DNA of 64,000 nucleotides from Roseovarius faecimaris (GTDB taxonomy: Bacteria > Pseudomonadota > Alphaproteobacteria > Rhodobacterales > Rhodobacteraceae), in the NCBI RefSeq assembly GCF_009762325.1, contig NZ_CP034348.1:998501-1062500 (forward strand). The letters are read 5' to 3'. The position numbers and the translations under genes are program-made. Of the stretch, positions 8,496 through 17,951 are shown in pieces. Below the pieces are notes generated by a model. That model made no database searches and was not told the DNA's origin. It saw nothing but the letters and a program-made list of their open reading frames with translations. Numbering within the stretch: position 1 is the first letter of the stretch; the number at the start of each line of letters is the position of its first letter.

Positions 8496-10409
8496 ATGGG
8501 TGTGTCAGAACTGCGCCAACTGGGGCGGCAGGCGCTGGATCGTACTGGCGATGCGGGCGCGATTGGCGACGAGCTTGTGCGCATCGGCGCGCTGTCAAAA
8601 TCGGATGCACTTCTGGCGCAACTGGTCAAGCGTCATTGCGATGCCTCCCTTGATCGCATCCTGACCGCCGAGGGACTCGCCGGTCAGGAGGATCTGCTCA
8701 GAGCCCATGCCAACCGCCTGAGCACGACCTTCATAAGTGCGGAAGAGCTTGGCAACCGGGATCTGGTTGAGACGGTGATCGACCCGCGCGCCATGCTCAA
8801 GCAAGGCTTCGTGCCGATCAGAGATGCGCGCGGTCGGCCGGTTGTGGCGACTGCGCATCCTGAACAGTTTCGCGAAGCGGCCGCCGGGCTCCCCGTGGAT
8901 GTCGCCGGGGCGCCGCTGGTGATCGCCGAACGCACGCAGGTTCAGGCGCGCGTGGCAGAGGGGTTTCGCCCGGAACTGACCCGGTTTGCCGAAACGCGCG
9001 TTCAGTCGCTCGAAAGCTGCCGCAACTGGGGCGGGCGCTTGCGGCTGCGCCTTGTGGCGACGCTGCTCTCCTTGCTGGCCTTCGCGGCGCTGACCCTGAT
9101 CTTTCCCGGGGCGGTGTTTGCAGTATTTGCCCTCTGGGCGGCCTTTACTTTGCTGGTGACAGCAGTGATGAAAGCCTCGGCCTTTATCGCCGCGATCACG
9201 ATGGACCCTGATCCGCCGCCGTCGCCGCAGATCACCGGCAAGGCCCCGCTGCCCAAAGTGTCGATCCTGGTGCCACTGTTTCGCGAGACGGAGGTACTGC
9301 ATGCGCTGGTGGCCCGCCTCATGCAACTGACCTATCCCAAATGCCTTCTCGATGTGATCCTGATCCTGGAGGAAGAGGATGAACTGACCCAGGCCACGTT
9401 GGCCGAGATCGACTTGCCGCCGTGGATTCGCGCGATCACGGCGCCGGATGGTCAACCACGCACCAAACCGCGCGCGATGAACTATGCGCTGGATTTTTGC
9501 GAGGGGGATATCGTGGGCATCTACGATGCCGAGGATGCACCCGACCCGGACCAGATCACCGTCATTGCCCGACGATTTCAGCAATTGCCCGAAGAGGTGG
9601 CCTGCCTGCAGGGGGTGCTGGACTACTACAACCCACGCCAGAACTGGCTGGCGCGCTGCTTCACGATTGAATACGCGAGTTGGTTCCGCCTGATGCTGCC
9701 GGGCATGGCGCGGCTTGGCTTTGCGATCCCGCTGGGCGGCACGACACTGTTTTTCCGCCGAAAGCCCCTGGAAGAGCTGGGCGGGTGGGATGCTCATAAC
9801 GTGACCGAAGACGCGGATCTCGGCTTTCGGCTGGCGCGCCATGGCTACCGCACGGAAATGGTCCATACCGTGACCGAGGAAGAGGCCAACTGCCGCTTCT
9901 GGCCCTGGGTCAAGCAACGCTCTCGCTGGCTCAAGGGGTACATGACGACCTATCTGGTGCATATGAGGCGGCCGCTACTGCTCTATCGGCAATTGGGCGG
10001 GTGGAAATTCCTGGGCTTTCAGGCGCATTTCGTGACCGCGCTCTCGCAGTTCATCCTGGCCCCTGTCCTGTGGTCCTTCTGGCTGGTGCTGTTCGGCCTT
10101 CCGCACCCGCTCGACCCGCTGATCTCTCGCCCGGTGATGGTGGCGATCGGAAGCCTGTTTCTGCTCATCGAGGTGATGAATGTGATCATCCACATGACAG
10201 CCGTTTCGGGGGTGAAACACCGGCACCTGCTGTTCTGGGCGCCGACCATGCACTTCTATTCGCCACTGGGGGCGATTGCGGCGTATAAGGCGCTCTATGA
10301 GCTCGTTTTTAAGCCGTTTTTCTGGGACAAAACCACACATGGCTTGTCGCCTGGCGCGGTTGCCGCGCCGCGGCAGGCGGGCTCAGACGGTGCTGCCGAC
10401 CTCACCTGA
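8496..10409 (+). CDS. Membrane GT2 glycosyltransferase with MshEN-like N-terminus
   Basis: A 637-residue processive-type family 2 glycosyltransferase. Residues 1-150 resemble the N-terminal domain of type II secretion/pilus ATPases (MshEN, a c-di-GMP-binding fold in some members). Two membrane segments follow near 188-232. The catalytic domain (about 250-490) has SILVPLFRE, KPRAMNYALD, a D-x-D-like IYDAEDAPDPDQ, the acceptor-side TEDADLGFRL and the Q-x-x-R-W signature QRSRW. At least three C-terminal membrane segments end in FFWDKTTHG, typical of this bacterial group. AGGGGA at 8483 sets the start. The product polysaccharide cannot be named. The 3' end overlaps the convergent GntR gene by 27 bases. 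Confidence 0.8.
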   Translation: MGVSELRQLGRQALDRTGDAGAIGDELVRIGALSKSDALLAQLVKRHCDASLDRILTAEGLAGQEDLLRAHANRLSTTFISAEELGNRDLVETVIDPRAMLKQGFVPIRDARGRPVVATAHPEQFREAAAGLPVDVAGAPLVIAERTQVQARVAEGFRPELTRFAETRVQSLESCRNWGGRLRLRLVATLLSLLAFAALTLIFPGAVFAVFALWAAFTLLVTAVMKASAFIAAITMDPDPPPSPQITGKAPLPKVSILVPLFRETEVLHALVARLMQLTYPKCLLDVILILEEEDELTQATLAEIDLPPWIRAITAPDGQPRTKPRAMNYALDFCEGDIVGIYDAEDAPDPDQITVIARRFQQLPEEVACLQGVLDYYNPRQNWLARCFTIEYASWFRLMLPGMARLGFAIPLGGTTLFFRRKPLEELGGWDAHNVTEDADLGFRLARHGYRTEMVHTVTEEEANCRFWPWVKQRSRWLKGYMTTYLVHMRRPLLLYRQLGGWKFLGFQAHFVTALSQFILAPVLWSFWLVLFGLPHPLDPLISRPVMVAIGSLFLLIEVMNVIIHMTAVSGVKHRHLLFWAPTMHFYSPLGAIAAYKALYELVFKPFFWDKTTHGLSPGAVAAPRQAGSDGAADLT

Positions 10410-11027
10410 ATCGAGTTTCAGCCGGGTTACGAACGCCTTGGAGATATGCGCGCGCAATGCTTCGCCCGCCGCATTGCTGTCGCGATTTTCGATCGCGGTG
10501 ACGATGGCGTCATGCTCGGCAAGCGCCGCCTCATCGCGCCCCACCGCGGCAAGCGAGGTGGTGGCCAGAAGCGCCATGGACCGATGCACCAGATCGAGCT
10601 GCTGAACCAGGAAGCGGTTATGCGAGGCGAGATGGATCTGCTTGTGAAAGCGCCGGTTGGCGCGGGACATCGCCTTGGGATCGCCCAGAAGCTTCTTGTC
10701 GTCCTCGACCATGTCTCGCAGCACGCGTACTTCCTCATCTGTGGCGTGGCGCGCGGCAAGGTTCGCGGCCAGCCCTTCCAGCTCGGCGCGCACGACATAA
10801 AGCTCGGCAAGCTGGTTGTGATCAAGCGAGGAGACGATCAGGCTGCGCCCGTCGCGTGTCAGCAGGCTTTGCGTCTCCAGCCGTTGAAGGGCCTCGCGGA
10901 TCGGCGTTCGCGAGACACCCAGCCGTTCGGCAAGGTCGCTTTCCACCAGCCGGTCGCCCGGTTTGTAAACCCCGCTGTCAATCGCATCGAGGATAAGCGT
11001 ATAGGCGTCTGTCTGTTGCGGTTTCAT
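10383..11027 (-). CDS. GntR-family regulator, FCD subfamily
   Basis: A 214-residue transcription factor. The N-terminal winged helix (residues 5-70) has the typical YTLILDAIDSGVYKPGDRLVE and the recognition region LAERLGVSRTPIREAL. The C-terminal all-helical FCD effector domain contains ELYVVRAELEGLAANLAA, FHKQIHLASHN and HDAIVTAIENRD, supplying His and Asp residues that bind metal in this subfamily. ATG 11027 begins at MKPQQTD; the long upstream extension of the open frame has no family resemblance. The regulated genes are not evident: the flanking genes are a convergent glycosyltransferase and a divergent HAD phosphatase 107 bases away. FCD regulators usually respond to small carboxylic acids. 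Confidence 0.85.
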   Translation of the reverse strand: MKPQQTDAYTLILDAIDSGVYKPGDRLVESDLAERLGVSRTPIREALQRLETQSLLTRDGRSLIVSSLDHNQLAELYVVRAELEGLAANLAARHATDEEVRVLRDMVEDDKKLLGDPKAMSRANRRFHKQIHLASHNRFLVQQLDLVHRSMALLATTSLAAVGRDEAALAEHDAIVTAIENRDSNAAGEALRAHISKAFVTRLKLDSGEVGSTV

Positions 11028-11134
11028 GGGTGTGGTCCGTGATGTCTCTTTGTCTTTGACCCTAGCCCTCAGAAACGCGCGCGTATACCCCTTGGGCGTT
11101 GCACCTTTGTCGCGGGATACGTAGGGTTCGGGCC

Positions 11135-11779
11135 ATGCCAAAACACCAGTTTGCCCATGTCGAGACCTGGGTCTTCGACCTTGACAATACGCTCTACCCG
11201 CCACAGGCGCGCCTCTTCGATCAGATCGAGGTGAAGATGACGCAGTATGTGATGGACGCGCTTGGTGTGCACCGCGCTGAAGCGGACCGCCTGCGCCAGC
11301 ATTATTGGCGGGAGCATGGCACAACCCTTGCCGGGCTGATGCGGGAGCATGGTGTGGACCCCGGGCCCTATCTGACCGATGTGCATGAGATCGATCTGGA
11401 CCATCTTGAGCCGGAGCCCGCACTTGCGGCGCGCATCAAGTCCTTGCCGGGGCGCAAGATCGTTTACACCAATGGCACCGCCCCCTATGCCGAACGTGTG
11501 CTGGCCAAACGCGGCCTCAGCGGGGTCATGGATGCGGTTTATGGTGTGGAACATGCCGCGTTTCGTCCCAAGCCCGAGGTCGAAGCGTTCGAAACCGTCT
11601 TTGCCCACGATGGGGTGGACCCGCGCCGCGCTGCGATGTTCGAGGATGAGCCGCGCAACCTGGCCGCGCCGCATGCGATGGGGATGCGCACTGTGCATGT
11701 GGCGCCGGAACGGCATGTGGCACCACATATTCACTATCATACGGACGACCTTTCAGGCTTTTTGGCCAGGCTGCTCTGA
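11135..11779 (+). CDS. HAD-family hydrolase, pyrimidine 5'-nucleotidase type
   Basis: A 214-residue HAD phosphatase of the SDT1/pyrimidine 5'-nucleotidase subgroup. Motif I is VFDLDNTLYP (nucleophile Asp and acid/base Asp), motif II is IVYTNGT, motif III lies in FRPKPEVEAF and motif IV in AAMFEDEPRNL. The cap is helical and inserted between motifs I and II. The substrate is probably a nucleoside monophosphate or sugar phosphate by family. ATG 11135 was chosen over an upstream TTG at 11099 because it begins the conserved N-terminus MPKHQFAHVETWVFD. It stands apart from the next small gene by 87 bases. Confidence 0.85.
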   Translation: MPKHQFAHVETWVFDLDNTLYPPQARLFDQIEVKMTQYVMDALGVHRAEADRLRQHYWREHGTTLAGLMREHGVDPGPYLTDVHEIDLDHLEPEPALAARIKSLPGRKIVYTNGTAPYAERVLAKRGLSGVMDAVYGVEHAAFRPKPEVEAFETVFAHDGVDPRRAAMFEDEPRNLAAPHAMGMRTVHVAPERHVAPHIHYHTDDLSGFLARLL

Positions 11780-11866
11780 TATTGCTGCACCTGCGGCATA
11801 ATGCGCATGGGCGGGGGACAGGCCGCGCCTAACTCAGGGTTGTAACCCGATAGAGAGGAGCGCAAG

Positions 11867-12091
11867 ATGCCGTTTGACAAGACCGAGTATACCGAGGAAC
11901 TGGCCCAACTCGAGGTCGGCTCAGACACGAGCGAGAGCCGCGCGCAAACGGCGCTTTATCTTGTCGCGGCGGTGCTCGTGACGCTTTGGGCGACCAGCGT
12001 GGCACTTTATGGATTGCCCGGTCTGGTGCTTCCGGCGCTGGTGATGGTGCCGTTGATGATGGTGATTTTGGTGCGGCTGACCCGGGGGTAG
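11867..12091 (+). CDS. Small two-helix membrane protein, unknown function
   Basis: A 74-residue ORF with a good ribosome-binding site (GAGAGGAGCG, ending 5 bases before the ATG). Residues 1-25 are acidic and soluble (MPFDKTEYTEELAQLEVG). They are followed by two hydrophobic segments, at about 29-49 (ALYLVAAVLVTLWATSVAL) and 51-70 (GLPGLVLPALVMVPLMMVIL). I do not recognise a family. It ends 20 bases before the UbiH-like gene on the same strand, so the two may be co-transcribed. The hydrophobic pattern and start site support a real gene. Confidence 0.6.
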   Translation: MPFDKTEYTEELAQLEVGSDTSESRAQTALYLVAAVLVTLWATSVALYGLPGLVLPALVMVPLMMVILVRLTRG

Positions 12092-12111
12092 ACGCCGCGA
12101 AAGGCGAGGAC

Positions 12112-13311
12112 ATGACGCAAAGCCAGGTGGATATCCTGATCTCTGGCGGGGGCGTGGCCGGGCTGACCGCTGCCGCGTTGTTCGGCAAGGCGGGCTTTTC
12201 GGTGATATGCGTCGATCCAGCACCGCCGGTCACCGAGCGCGACAGCAAAGGCGCTGACCTCAGAAGCACCGCCTTTTTGCAGCCCGCCCGGGCGCTTCTG
12301 GAGCAGGCGGGGCTTTGGCAAAGGCTGGCGCCTTATGCGGCGGATTTGCAGATCATGCGGATTGTGGATGCAGGTGGCGCGCAGCCCGAGCCGCGCATCA
12401 CCAAGGAGTTCGACGCCGCTGACATCTCGGACGCGCCCTTTGGCTGGAACCTGCCCAACTGGCTTTTGCGGCGCGAGATGGTGGCGCATCTGGACCAGTT
12501 GCCGAATGTGGAGTTCTGCCCCGGGGTCGGCACCACATCTCTGTTCACCCGCGAAGCCGAAGCCCGCATCGGCCTGAGCGATGGGCGGCGGGTGCGGTGC
12601 CGTCTGGTGATTGCGGCGGACGGGCGCAATTCTTTTATCCGCGAACAGGCGGGGGTGCCGGTCAAGACCACGCGTTACGGGCAGAAGGCACTGGCCTTTG
12701 CCGTGACGCATCCGATCCCGCATGAGGATGTCTCGACCGAAATCCATCGCACGGGCGGGCCGTTCACCCTTGTGCCGCTGCCCGATTACGAGGGGCGGCC
12801 GTCCTCGGCTGTGGTCTGGATGGAGGACGGACCCGAGGCGGTGCGCCTGCGGGACTTGCCGAAAGCGGCGTTCGAGGACGCGATGAACACGCGCTCCTGC
12901 CTTCTCTTCGGGCCGCTGACGCTGGCTTCGCAGCGCACGCTCTGGCCGATCATCAGCCAACTGGCCGAGAGGATGTATGCCGAGCGGGTGGCGCTGGTGG
13001 CCGAGGCGGCCCATGTGGTGCCCCCCATTGGTGCGCAGGGGCTGAACATGTCGCTTGCGGATATGCGTGAGCTGCTCGACCTGGCGGTGGCGTCGCCCCG
13101 CGATCTGGGGAGCCGCGATATGCTGGAGGCCTATCACAAGCGCCGCCATCTGGAGGTCAGCGCTCGGGTCAGGGGCATAGATATTCTCAACCGCGCAAGC
13201 CAGGTCCACGCCCAACCCCTGCGCGACATGCGGGCGTTGGGGCTTAACGCGATATATAGCCTCGCGCCGGTGCGCAAGACGCTGATGCAGATGGGGCTTG
13301 GCGTGCGCTGA
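12112..13311 (+). CDS. UbiH/VisC/COQ6-type FAD-dependent hydroxylase
   Basis: A 399-residue flavoprotein monooxygenase of the ubiquinone-biosynthesis hydroxylase group. The Rossmann dinucleotide-binding motif is at the N-terminus (ILISGGGVAGLTAAALFGKAG). The NADPH/FAD-contacting DG segment is in CRLVIAADGRNSFIREQAG, and the second FAD motif is in VALVEAAHVVPPIGAQGLNMSLAD, in the slightly varied form AEAAHV where most members have GDAAH. The start (ATG 12112, preceded by AAAGGCGAGG) gives MTQSQVDIL. Probable role: ring hydroxylation in ubiquinone synthesis. Which position (UbiH, UbiF or UbiI type) cannot be decided from sequence alone. Confidence 0.85.
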   Translation: MTQSQVDILISGGGVAGLTAAALFGKAGFSVICVDPAPPVTERDSKGADLRSTAFLQPARALLEQAGLWQRLAPYAADLQIMRIVDAGGAQPEPRITKEFDAADISDAPFGWNLPNWLLRREMVAHLDQLPNVEFCPGVGTTSLFTREAEARIGLSDGRRVRCRLVIAADGRNSFIREQAGVPVKTTRYGQKALAFAVTHPIPHEDVSTEIHRTGGPFTLVPLPDYEGRPSSAVVWMEDGPEAVRLRDLPKAAFEDAMNTRSCLLFGPLTLASQRTLWPIISQLAERMYAERVALVAEAAHVVPPIGAQGLNMSLADMRELLDLAVASPRDLGSRDMLEAYHKRRHLEVSARVRGIDILNRASQVHAQPLRDMRALGLNAIYSLAPVRKTLMQMGLGVR

Positions 13312-13376
13312 GCCGCTCATCGGTCCCTTGCGTGCCCGCCTCGCGAGGCCGCCTGTCAGGGCGGATGAGCCGCCAG

Positions 13377-14504
13377 TCAGAGGACCTCGTCAATCACCGC
13401 TTTCAGCCGCGCCAATGTGCCGGGAACATCATAGAGCTTGTCGAGGCCAAAGAGCCCCAGGCGGAAGGTCATGAACCCGTCAGGCTCGTTGCAGGCAAGT
13501 GGGACACCGGCGGCGATCTGCATGCCTAATGCGCTGAATTTCTTGCCATTCTGGATATCCGGGTCGCTTGTATAGCTCACCACCACACCAGGGGCGCCAA
13601 AGCCATCAGCCGCCACAGACACCACGCCTTTCCCGGCCAGCATCGCACGGACACCGTCGCCCAGTTCCCATTGGGCCGCACGCAGCCGCTCAAAACCATA
13701 GTCGCGCGTTTCGATCATCGTGTCCCGGAAGGCGCGCAGCGCGTCGGTCGGCATGGTGGCGTGATAGGCATGACCGCCGTTTTCATAGGCCTGCATGATC
13801 GCATACCATTTCTTGAGGTCGATGGCGAAACTGTCTGAGCTGGTGGTCTCGAGCCGCTCCAGCGCGCGGGACGACATCATCACAAGCCCCGCCGACGGCG
13901 AAGCCGACCAACCCTTTTGCGGAGCTGAAATCAGCACATCGACGCCGGTGGCCTTCATATCCACCCAGGCACAGCCCGATGCGATGCAATCGAGCACCAT
14001 CAGCGCGCCGACCTCATGCGCCGCCTCGGCCAGCGCGGTCACGTAGTCATCGGGCAGGATAAGACCGGCCGAGGTTTCCACATGCGGAGCAAAGACCACA
14101 TCGGGCTTTGCCTCACGAATTTTGGCGGTCACTTCTTCGATCGGGGCAGGGGCGAAAGGAGCCTGGACGCCGTTGCCGGTTTGCCGCGCCATGCAAACAG
14201 TGGTTTCCGCGGTAAAATCACCTGCCTCGAAAATCTGGCTCCAGCGATAGGAGAACCAGCCATTGCGCACGATCAGTGCATGAGCGTCATGGCCGAACTG
14301 CCGCGCCACCGCTTCCATCGCGTAAGACCCGCCGCCGGGGACAAGCGCCACGGCGTCGGCATTGTATACATCTTTCAGCATGTCCGAGATGTCGCGCATC
14401 ACCTGCTGAAAGCTGGCGCTCATATGGTTGAGAGACCGGTCGGTGAAGACGACCGAAAACTCCTGAAGGCCGTCGGGATCGATATGGTCGAGAAGGGCGG
14501 GCAT
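13377..14504 (-). CDS. Class V aminotransferase, PLP-dependent
   Basis: A 375-residue PLP enzyme of the class V aminotransferase superfamily. This family includes alanine-glyoxylate, serine-glyoxylate and 2-aminoethylphosphonate transaminases. Visible features are the phosphate-binding VPGGGSYAMEAVARQ, the ring-stacking region around PHVETSAGLILP, the cofactor Asp in LMVLDCIASGCAW and the Schiff-base Lys in LISAPQKGWSASPS. AGGAG lies 8 bases upstream of ATG 14504. The missing usual N-terminal GP.NV segment makes the protein slightly short; it starts directly with MPALLDHID. Substrates cannot be assigned from the neighbours, a UbiH-like hydroxylase downstream and a divergent Hint-domain gene. 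Confidence 0.82.
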   Translation of the reverse strand: MPALLDHIDPDGLQEFSVVFTDRSLNHMSASFQQVMRDISDMLKDVYNADAVALVPGGGSYAMEAVARQFGHDAHALIVRNGWFSYRWSQIFEAGDFTAETTVCMARQTGNGVQAPFAPAPIEEVTAKIREAKPDVVFAPHVETSAGLILPDDYVTALAEAAHEVGALMVLDCIASGCAWVDMKATGVDVLISAPQKGWSASPSAGLVMMSSRALERLETTSSDSFAIDLKKWYAIMQAYENGGHAYHATMPTDALRAFRDTMIETRDYGFERLRAAQWELGDGVRAMLAGKGVVSVAADGFGAPGVVVSYTSDPDIQNGKKFSALGMQIAAGVPLACNEPDGFMTFRLGLFGLDKLYDVPGTLARLKAVIDEVL

Positions 14505-14693
14505 GGGCGTGTCTCCTGATTCTGCGAAGTAAGTGCTAACGCGCTTTCAAGGCCATGGCAAAGTCCCGATCTGACAAGACCGGTCCGTGCCATAGTTTCG
14601 CCACAATTTTGACTAAAAGTTTAATCGAAGGCGGCACGTCATCCGTCAAACCGGGCGCAAGATCCGGCAACCGAGGCAGAAAAAAGAGCAGAA

Positions 14694-15797
14694 ATGGCCG
14701 ATACAACGCTGTTGTTAAACGGTTTTAGTGTTATTGGTGATCCGCAGACAAACTCGAATGCCAGCAATGGCGGCGAGTTCATGATCCATGATGGTACCGC
14801 CGTTTTCGAGGATGATGACATCATCGTCTTCGAGGTGGAGGGGGCCACCGAGGATGGCGTTTTGACCGACGAGTCCGTCATCGTGCGGATTATCGTCTAT
14901 GATAATGCCTCGGATTATTACAATGACATTCCGAAATACACCTACGACGCCCCGCCAGATGGCGGCGGCGAGATTGACGACGGGCGCAACAATATGGGCG
15001 ACCGTTATCTGGAGTTCGATGCGTCCTCTTTGACCTCCAGCGACCCGGACGCGCCGGTTCTGGGTGAATTGGCACTGGTGGCTGGTATCGATATTCTGGG
15101 CGCCTTGGAAAGCCAAAGCGGGCCCTACGAAATCCCGACAAACGAAGATATCGACCTCAATGGCGATGGGATCATCAGTCCCGATGAGGTTGGCGATGGG
15201 GCCTTCGAAAGCGATCTCAACATTCTCACCGTGATCTGCTTCATGCGCGGCACTCTGATCGAGACACCAAGCGGGCCACAGGCGATCGAGACGCTCAAGG
15301 AAGGCGATATGGTGAGCACGCTTGACGAGGGGCCGCAACCGATCCGCTGGATCGGGACGATGACAGTCCCCGGTCGCGTGGCAGAGAATGCGCCGGTGCG
15401 GGTGAAACGCGGCGCGCTGGGCAATGTCCGCGACCTGTGGTTGTCGCAGAACCATCGGGTCCTGCTGCGCGGAGCAACGGCGGAACTGCTCTTTGGGGAG
15501 CCCGAAGTCCTCGTGGCGGCAAAGCACCTGTGCAACGATGACACGATCCGCATCATGCCCTGCGATACGGTGGAGTACTGGCACTTCCTCTTTGACAGTC
15601 ATCAGATTGTTTTTGCGGAATGCTGCCCGGCTGAGAGCCTGTTTCCGGGGCAAGCTTCGCTGGATACGGTCACGCCCGTGGAGCGCGACGAGATCATCGC
15701 GGCCTTTCCCGAGCTGGAGCAGGGCGATTGCGGCTATGACATGTCACGCTATACGCTGAAGAAATACGAAGCCGAGGCGCTCAAACGGTCCGCCTAA
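14694..15797 (+). CDS. Hint-domain protein with EF-hand-like loop
   Basis: A 367-residue protein whose C-terminal half is a Hint (hedgehog/intein) domain of the Hint_2 type common in roseobacters. Cys182 begins the domain in CFMRGTLIETPSG; AIETLKEGDMVSTLD and LWLSQNHRVLLRG follow, then EVLVAAKHL and HFLFDSHQIVFAEC. The N-terminal half is acidic and rich in Asp/Asn, without a signal peptide. It contains an EF-hand-like calcium loop at about residues 154-167 (DLNGDGIISPDE). Such acidic proteins often belong to RTX-like type I secreted proteins; export and self-cleavage here are inference. It is divergent from the aminotransferase gene, and its stop overlaps the convergent Lrp gene by 4 bases. 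Confidence 0.78.
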   Translation: MADTTLLLNGFSVIGDPQTNSNASNGGEFMIHDGTAVFEDDDIIVFEVEGATEDGVLTDESVIVRIIVYDNASDYYNDIPKYTYDAPPDGGGEIDDGRNNMGDRYLEFDASSLTSSDPDAPVLGELALVAGIDILGALESQSGPYEIPTNEDIDLNGDGIISPDEVGDGAFESDLNILTVICFMRGTLIETPSGPQAIETLKEGDMVSTLDEGPQPIRWIGTMTVPGRVAENAPVRVKRGALGNVRDLWLSQNHRVLLRGATAELLFGEPEVLVAAKHLCNDDTIRIMPCDTVEYWHFLFDSHQIVFAECCPAESLFPGQASLDTVTPVERDEIIAAFPELEQGDCGYDMSRYTLKKYEAEALKRSA

Positions 15798-16252
15798 CCG
15801 ATTGGTCCGGGGCACCGTTCCTCGCTCAGAAGCACGTTTGCCTCCACGTCGCCCACCCCTGGAAGCATCATGATGCGCCGCCGCAGCACGCGCTCGAAAT
15901 CCGCAATGTCACGCGCCACGACCCGCAGACGGTAATCGTAAAGCCCCAGAATATGCTCGACGGTCTGCACTTCGGGGATGGCGCAGACGGCGCGCTCGAA
16001 ATCCTCCAAGCTGACCCGGCCCTTGGTGGCGAGCTTGACGCCCAGAAAAACCGTGACGCCAAAACCCAGCCGCTCGCGGTCCAGATCCAGACGGCGGCCT
16101 GTGATCACCCCGGCCTCTTCCAGTCGCCGCACCCGTCGCCACGTGGCCGGCTGGCTGAGCCCCAGCTTGCGCCCGAGTGCGCTGGCGGATTGGGTGGCGT
16201 CGGCGCTGAGCGCGTGCAGGATCTTGCGGTCAATGGTGTCCAGCTCGATCAT
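15794..16252 (-). CDS. Lrp/AsnC-family regulator (downstream paralogue)
   Basis: A 152-residue leucine-responsive-type regulator. The N-terminal helix-turn-helix contains LDTIDRKILHALSADATQSASALGRKLGLSQPATWRRVRRLEEAGVI, given here only to indicate residues 4-50, with recognition helix near SQPATWRRV. The C-terminal RAM ligand-binding domain has FLGVKLATKG, VQTVEHILGLYDYRLRVVARD and MMLPGVGDVEANVLL. Its ATG overlaps the stop of the upstream Lrp paralogue by 4 bases (ATGA), so the two are translationally coupled. They point away from ilvC and may act as hetero-oligomers on branched-chain amino acid genes; this is inference. Confidence 0.9.
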   Translation of the reverse strand: MIELDTIDRKILHALSADATQSASALGRKLGLSQPATWRRVRRLEEAGVITGRRLDLDRERLGFGVTVFLGVKLATKGRVSLEDFERAVCAIPEVQTVEHILGLYDYRLRVVARDIADFERVLRRRIMMLPGVGDVEANVLLSEERCPGPIG

Positions 16253-16704
16253 AGCGGCAGTGCCTCGTCGGATTTGATGCGGGCCACATGCATCAGCGCT
16301 TCGATATCGGCGATATGGGGCAGGGTGAGAATGGCGCTGCGGTAGATCTGCTGATATTGCGCCATGTCGCGGGCAATGACGGAGAGGCGCACATCGACGC
16401 GCCCCAGAAAGCTCTGGATTTCAACCACCTCGGGCACGTCCCGGGCCGCAGCGGTAAACTCGTCGAAGGCGCGCGGGTTGGTCTTGTCGAGCGTGATGCG
16501 CAAGGAAACCTCGACCTCATACCCAAGCGCGCGCCAGTTGATCACTGCGCGGGTGGCCCGGATCACGCCCGCCTCGCGCAGCCGCTCCAGCCGCCGCGCA
16601 CAAGTGGCATGGGTCACGCGCGCCCTTTCGGCAAGCTCGCCAGGGGTCAGGGTTGGATCGTCCTGATAATAGCGCAGAAGGCGGCGGTCTGTGTCATCAA
16701 GCAT
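16249..16704 (-). CDS. Lrp/AsnC-family regulator (upstream paralogue)
   Basis: A 151-residue Lrp/AsnC regulator. The helix-turn-helix spans about residues 4-50 (LDDTDRRLLRYYQDDPT, VTHATCARRLERLREAGVI). The RAM domain has VEVSLRITLDK, VPEVVEIQSFLGRVDVRLSVIARD and ILTLPHIADIEALMHVARI. It is the first gene of a two-gene unit, with the second Lrp gene overlapping its stop by 4 bases. It is divergent from ilvC across a 132-base AT-rich interval, the usual layout for a local regulator of a branched-chain amino acid gene. Confidence 0.9.
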   Translation of the reverse strand: MLDDTDRRLLRYYQDDPTLTPGELAERARVTHATCARRLERLREAGVIRATRAVINWRALGYEVEVSLRITLDKTNPRAFDEFTAAARDVPEVVEIQSFLGRVDVRLSVIARDMAQYQQIYRSAILTLPHIADIEALMHVARIKSDEALPL

Positions 16705-17859
<1,155 letters not shown>

Positions 17860-17866
17860 TCACGAA

Positions 17867-17938
17867 GGTGGGTTGAAAACCCACCCGACATCTTTATCCA
17901 TGGAGAGGGGCATCCGGGCATGGATGTCCCTTTTCCTT
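17867..17938 (+). terminator. Tandem hairpins after ilvC
   Basis: A perfect 8-base stem GGTGGGTT/AACCCACC (17867-17885) follows the ilvC stop. It is followed by an imperfect stem GGGGCATCC/GGATGTCCC ending in TTTTCC (about 17906-17938). The second looks like an intrinsic terminator placed just before the transporter gene. The T-run is short. Confidence 0.5.
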
Positions 17939-17951
17939 TGAAAGGTCTGTC

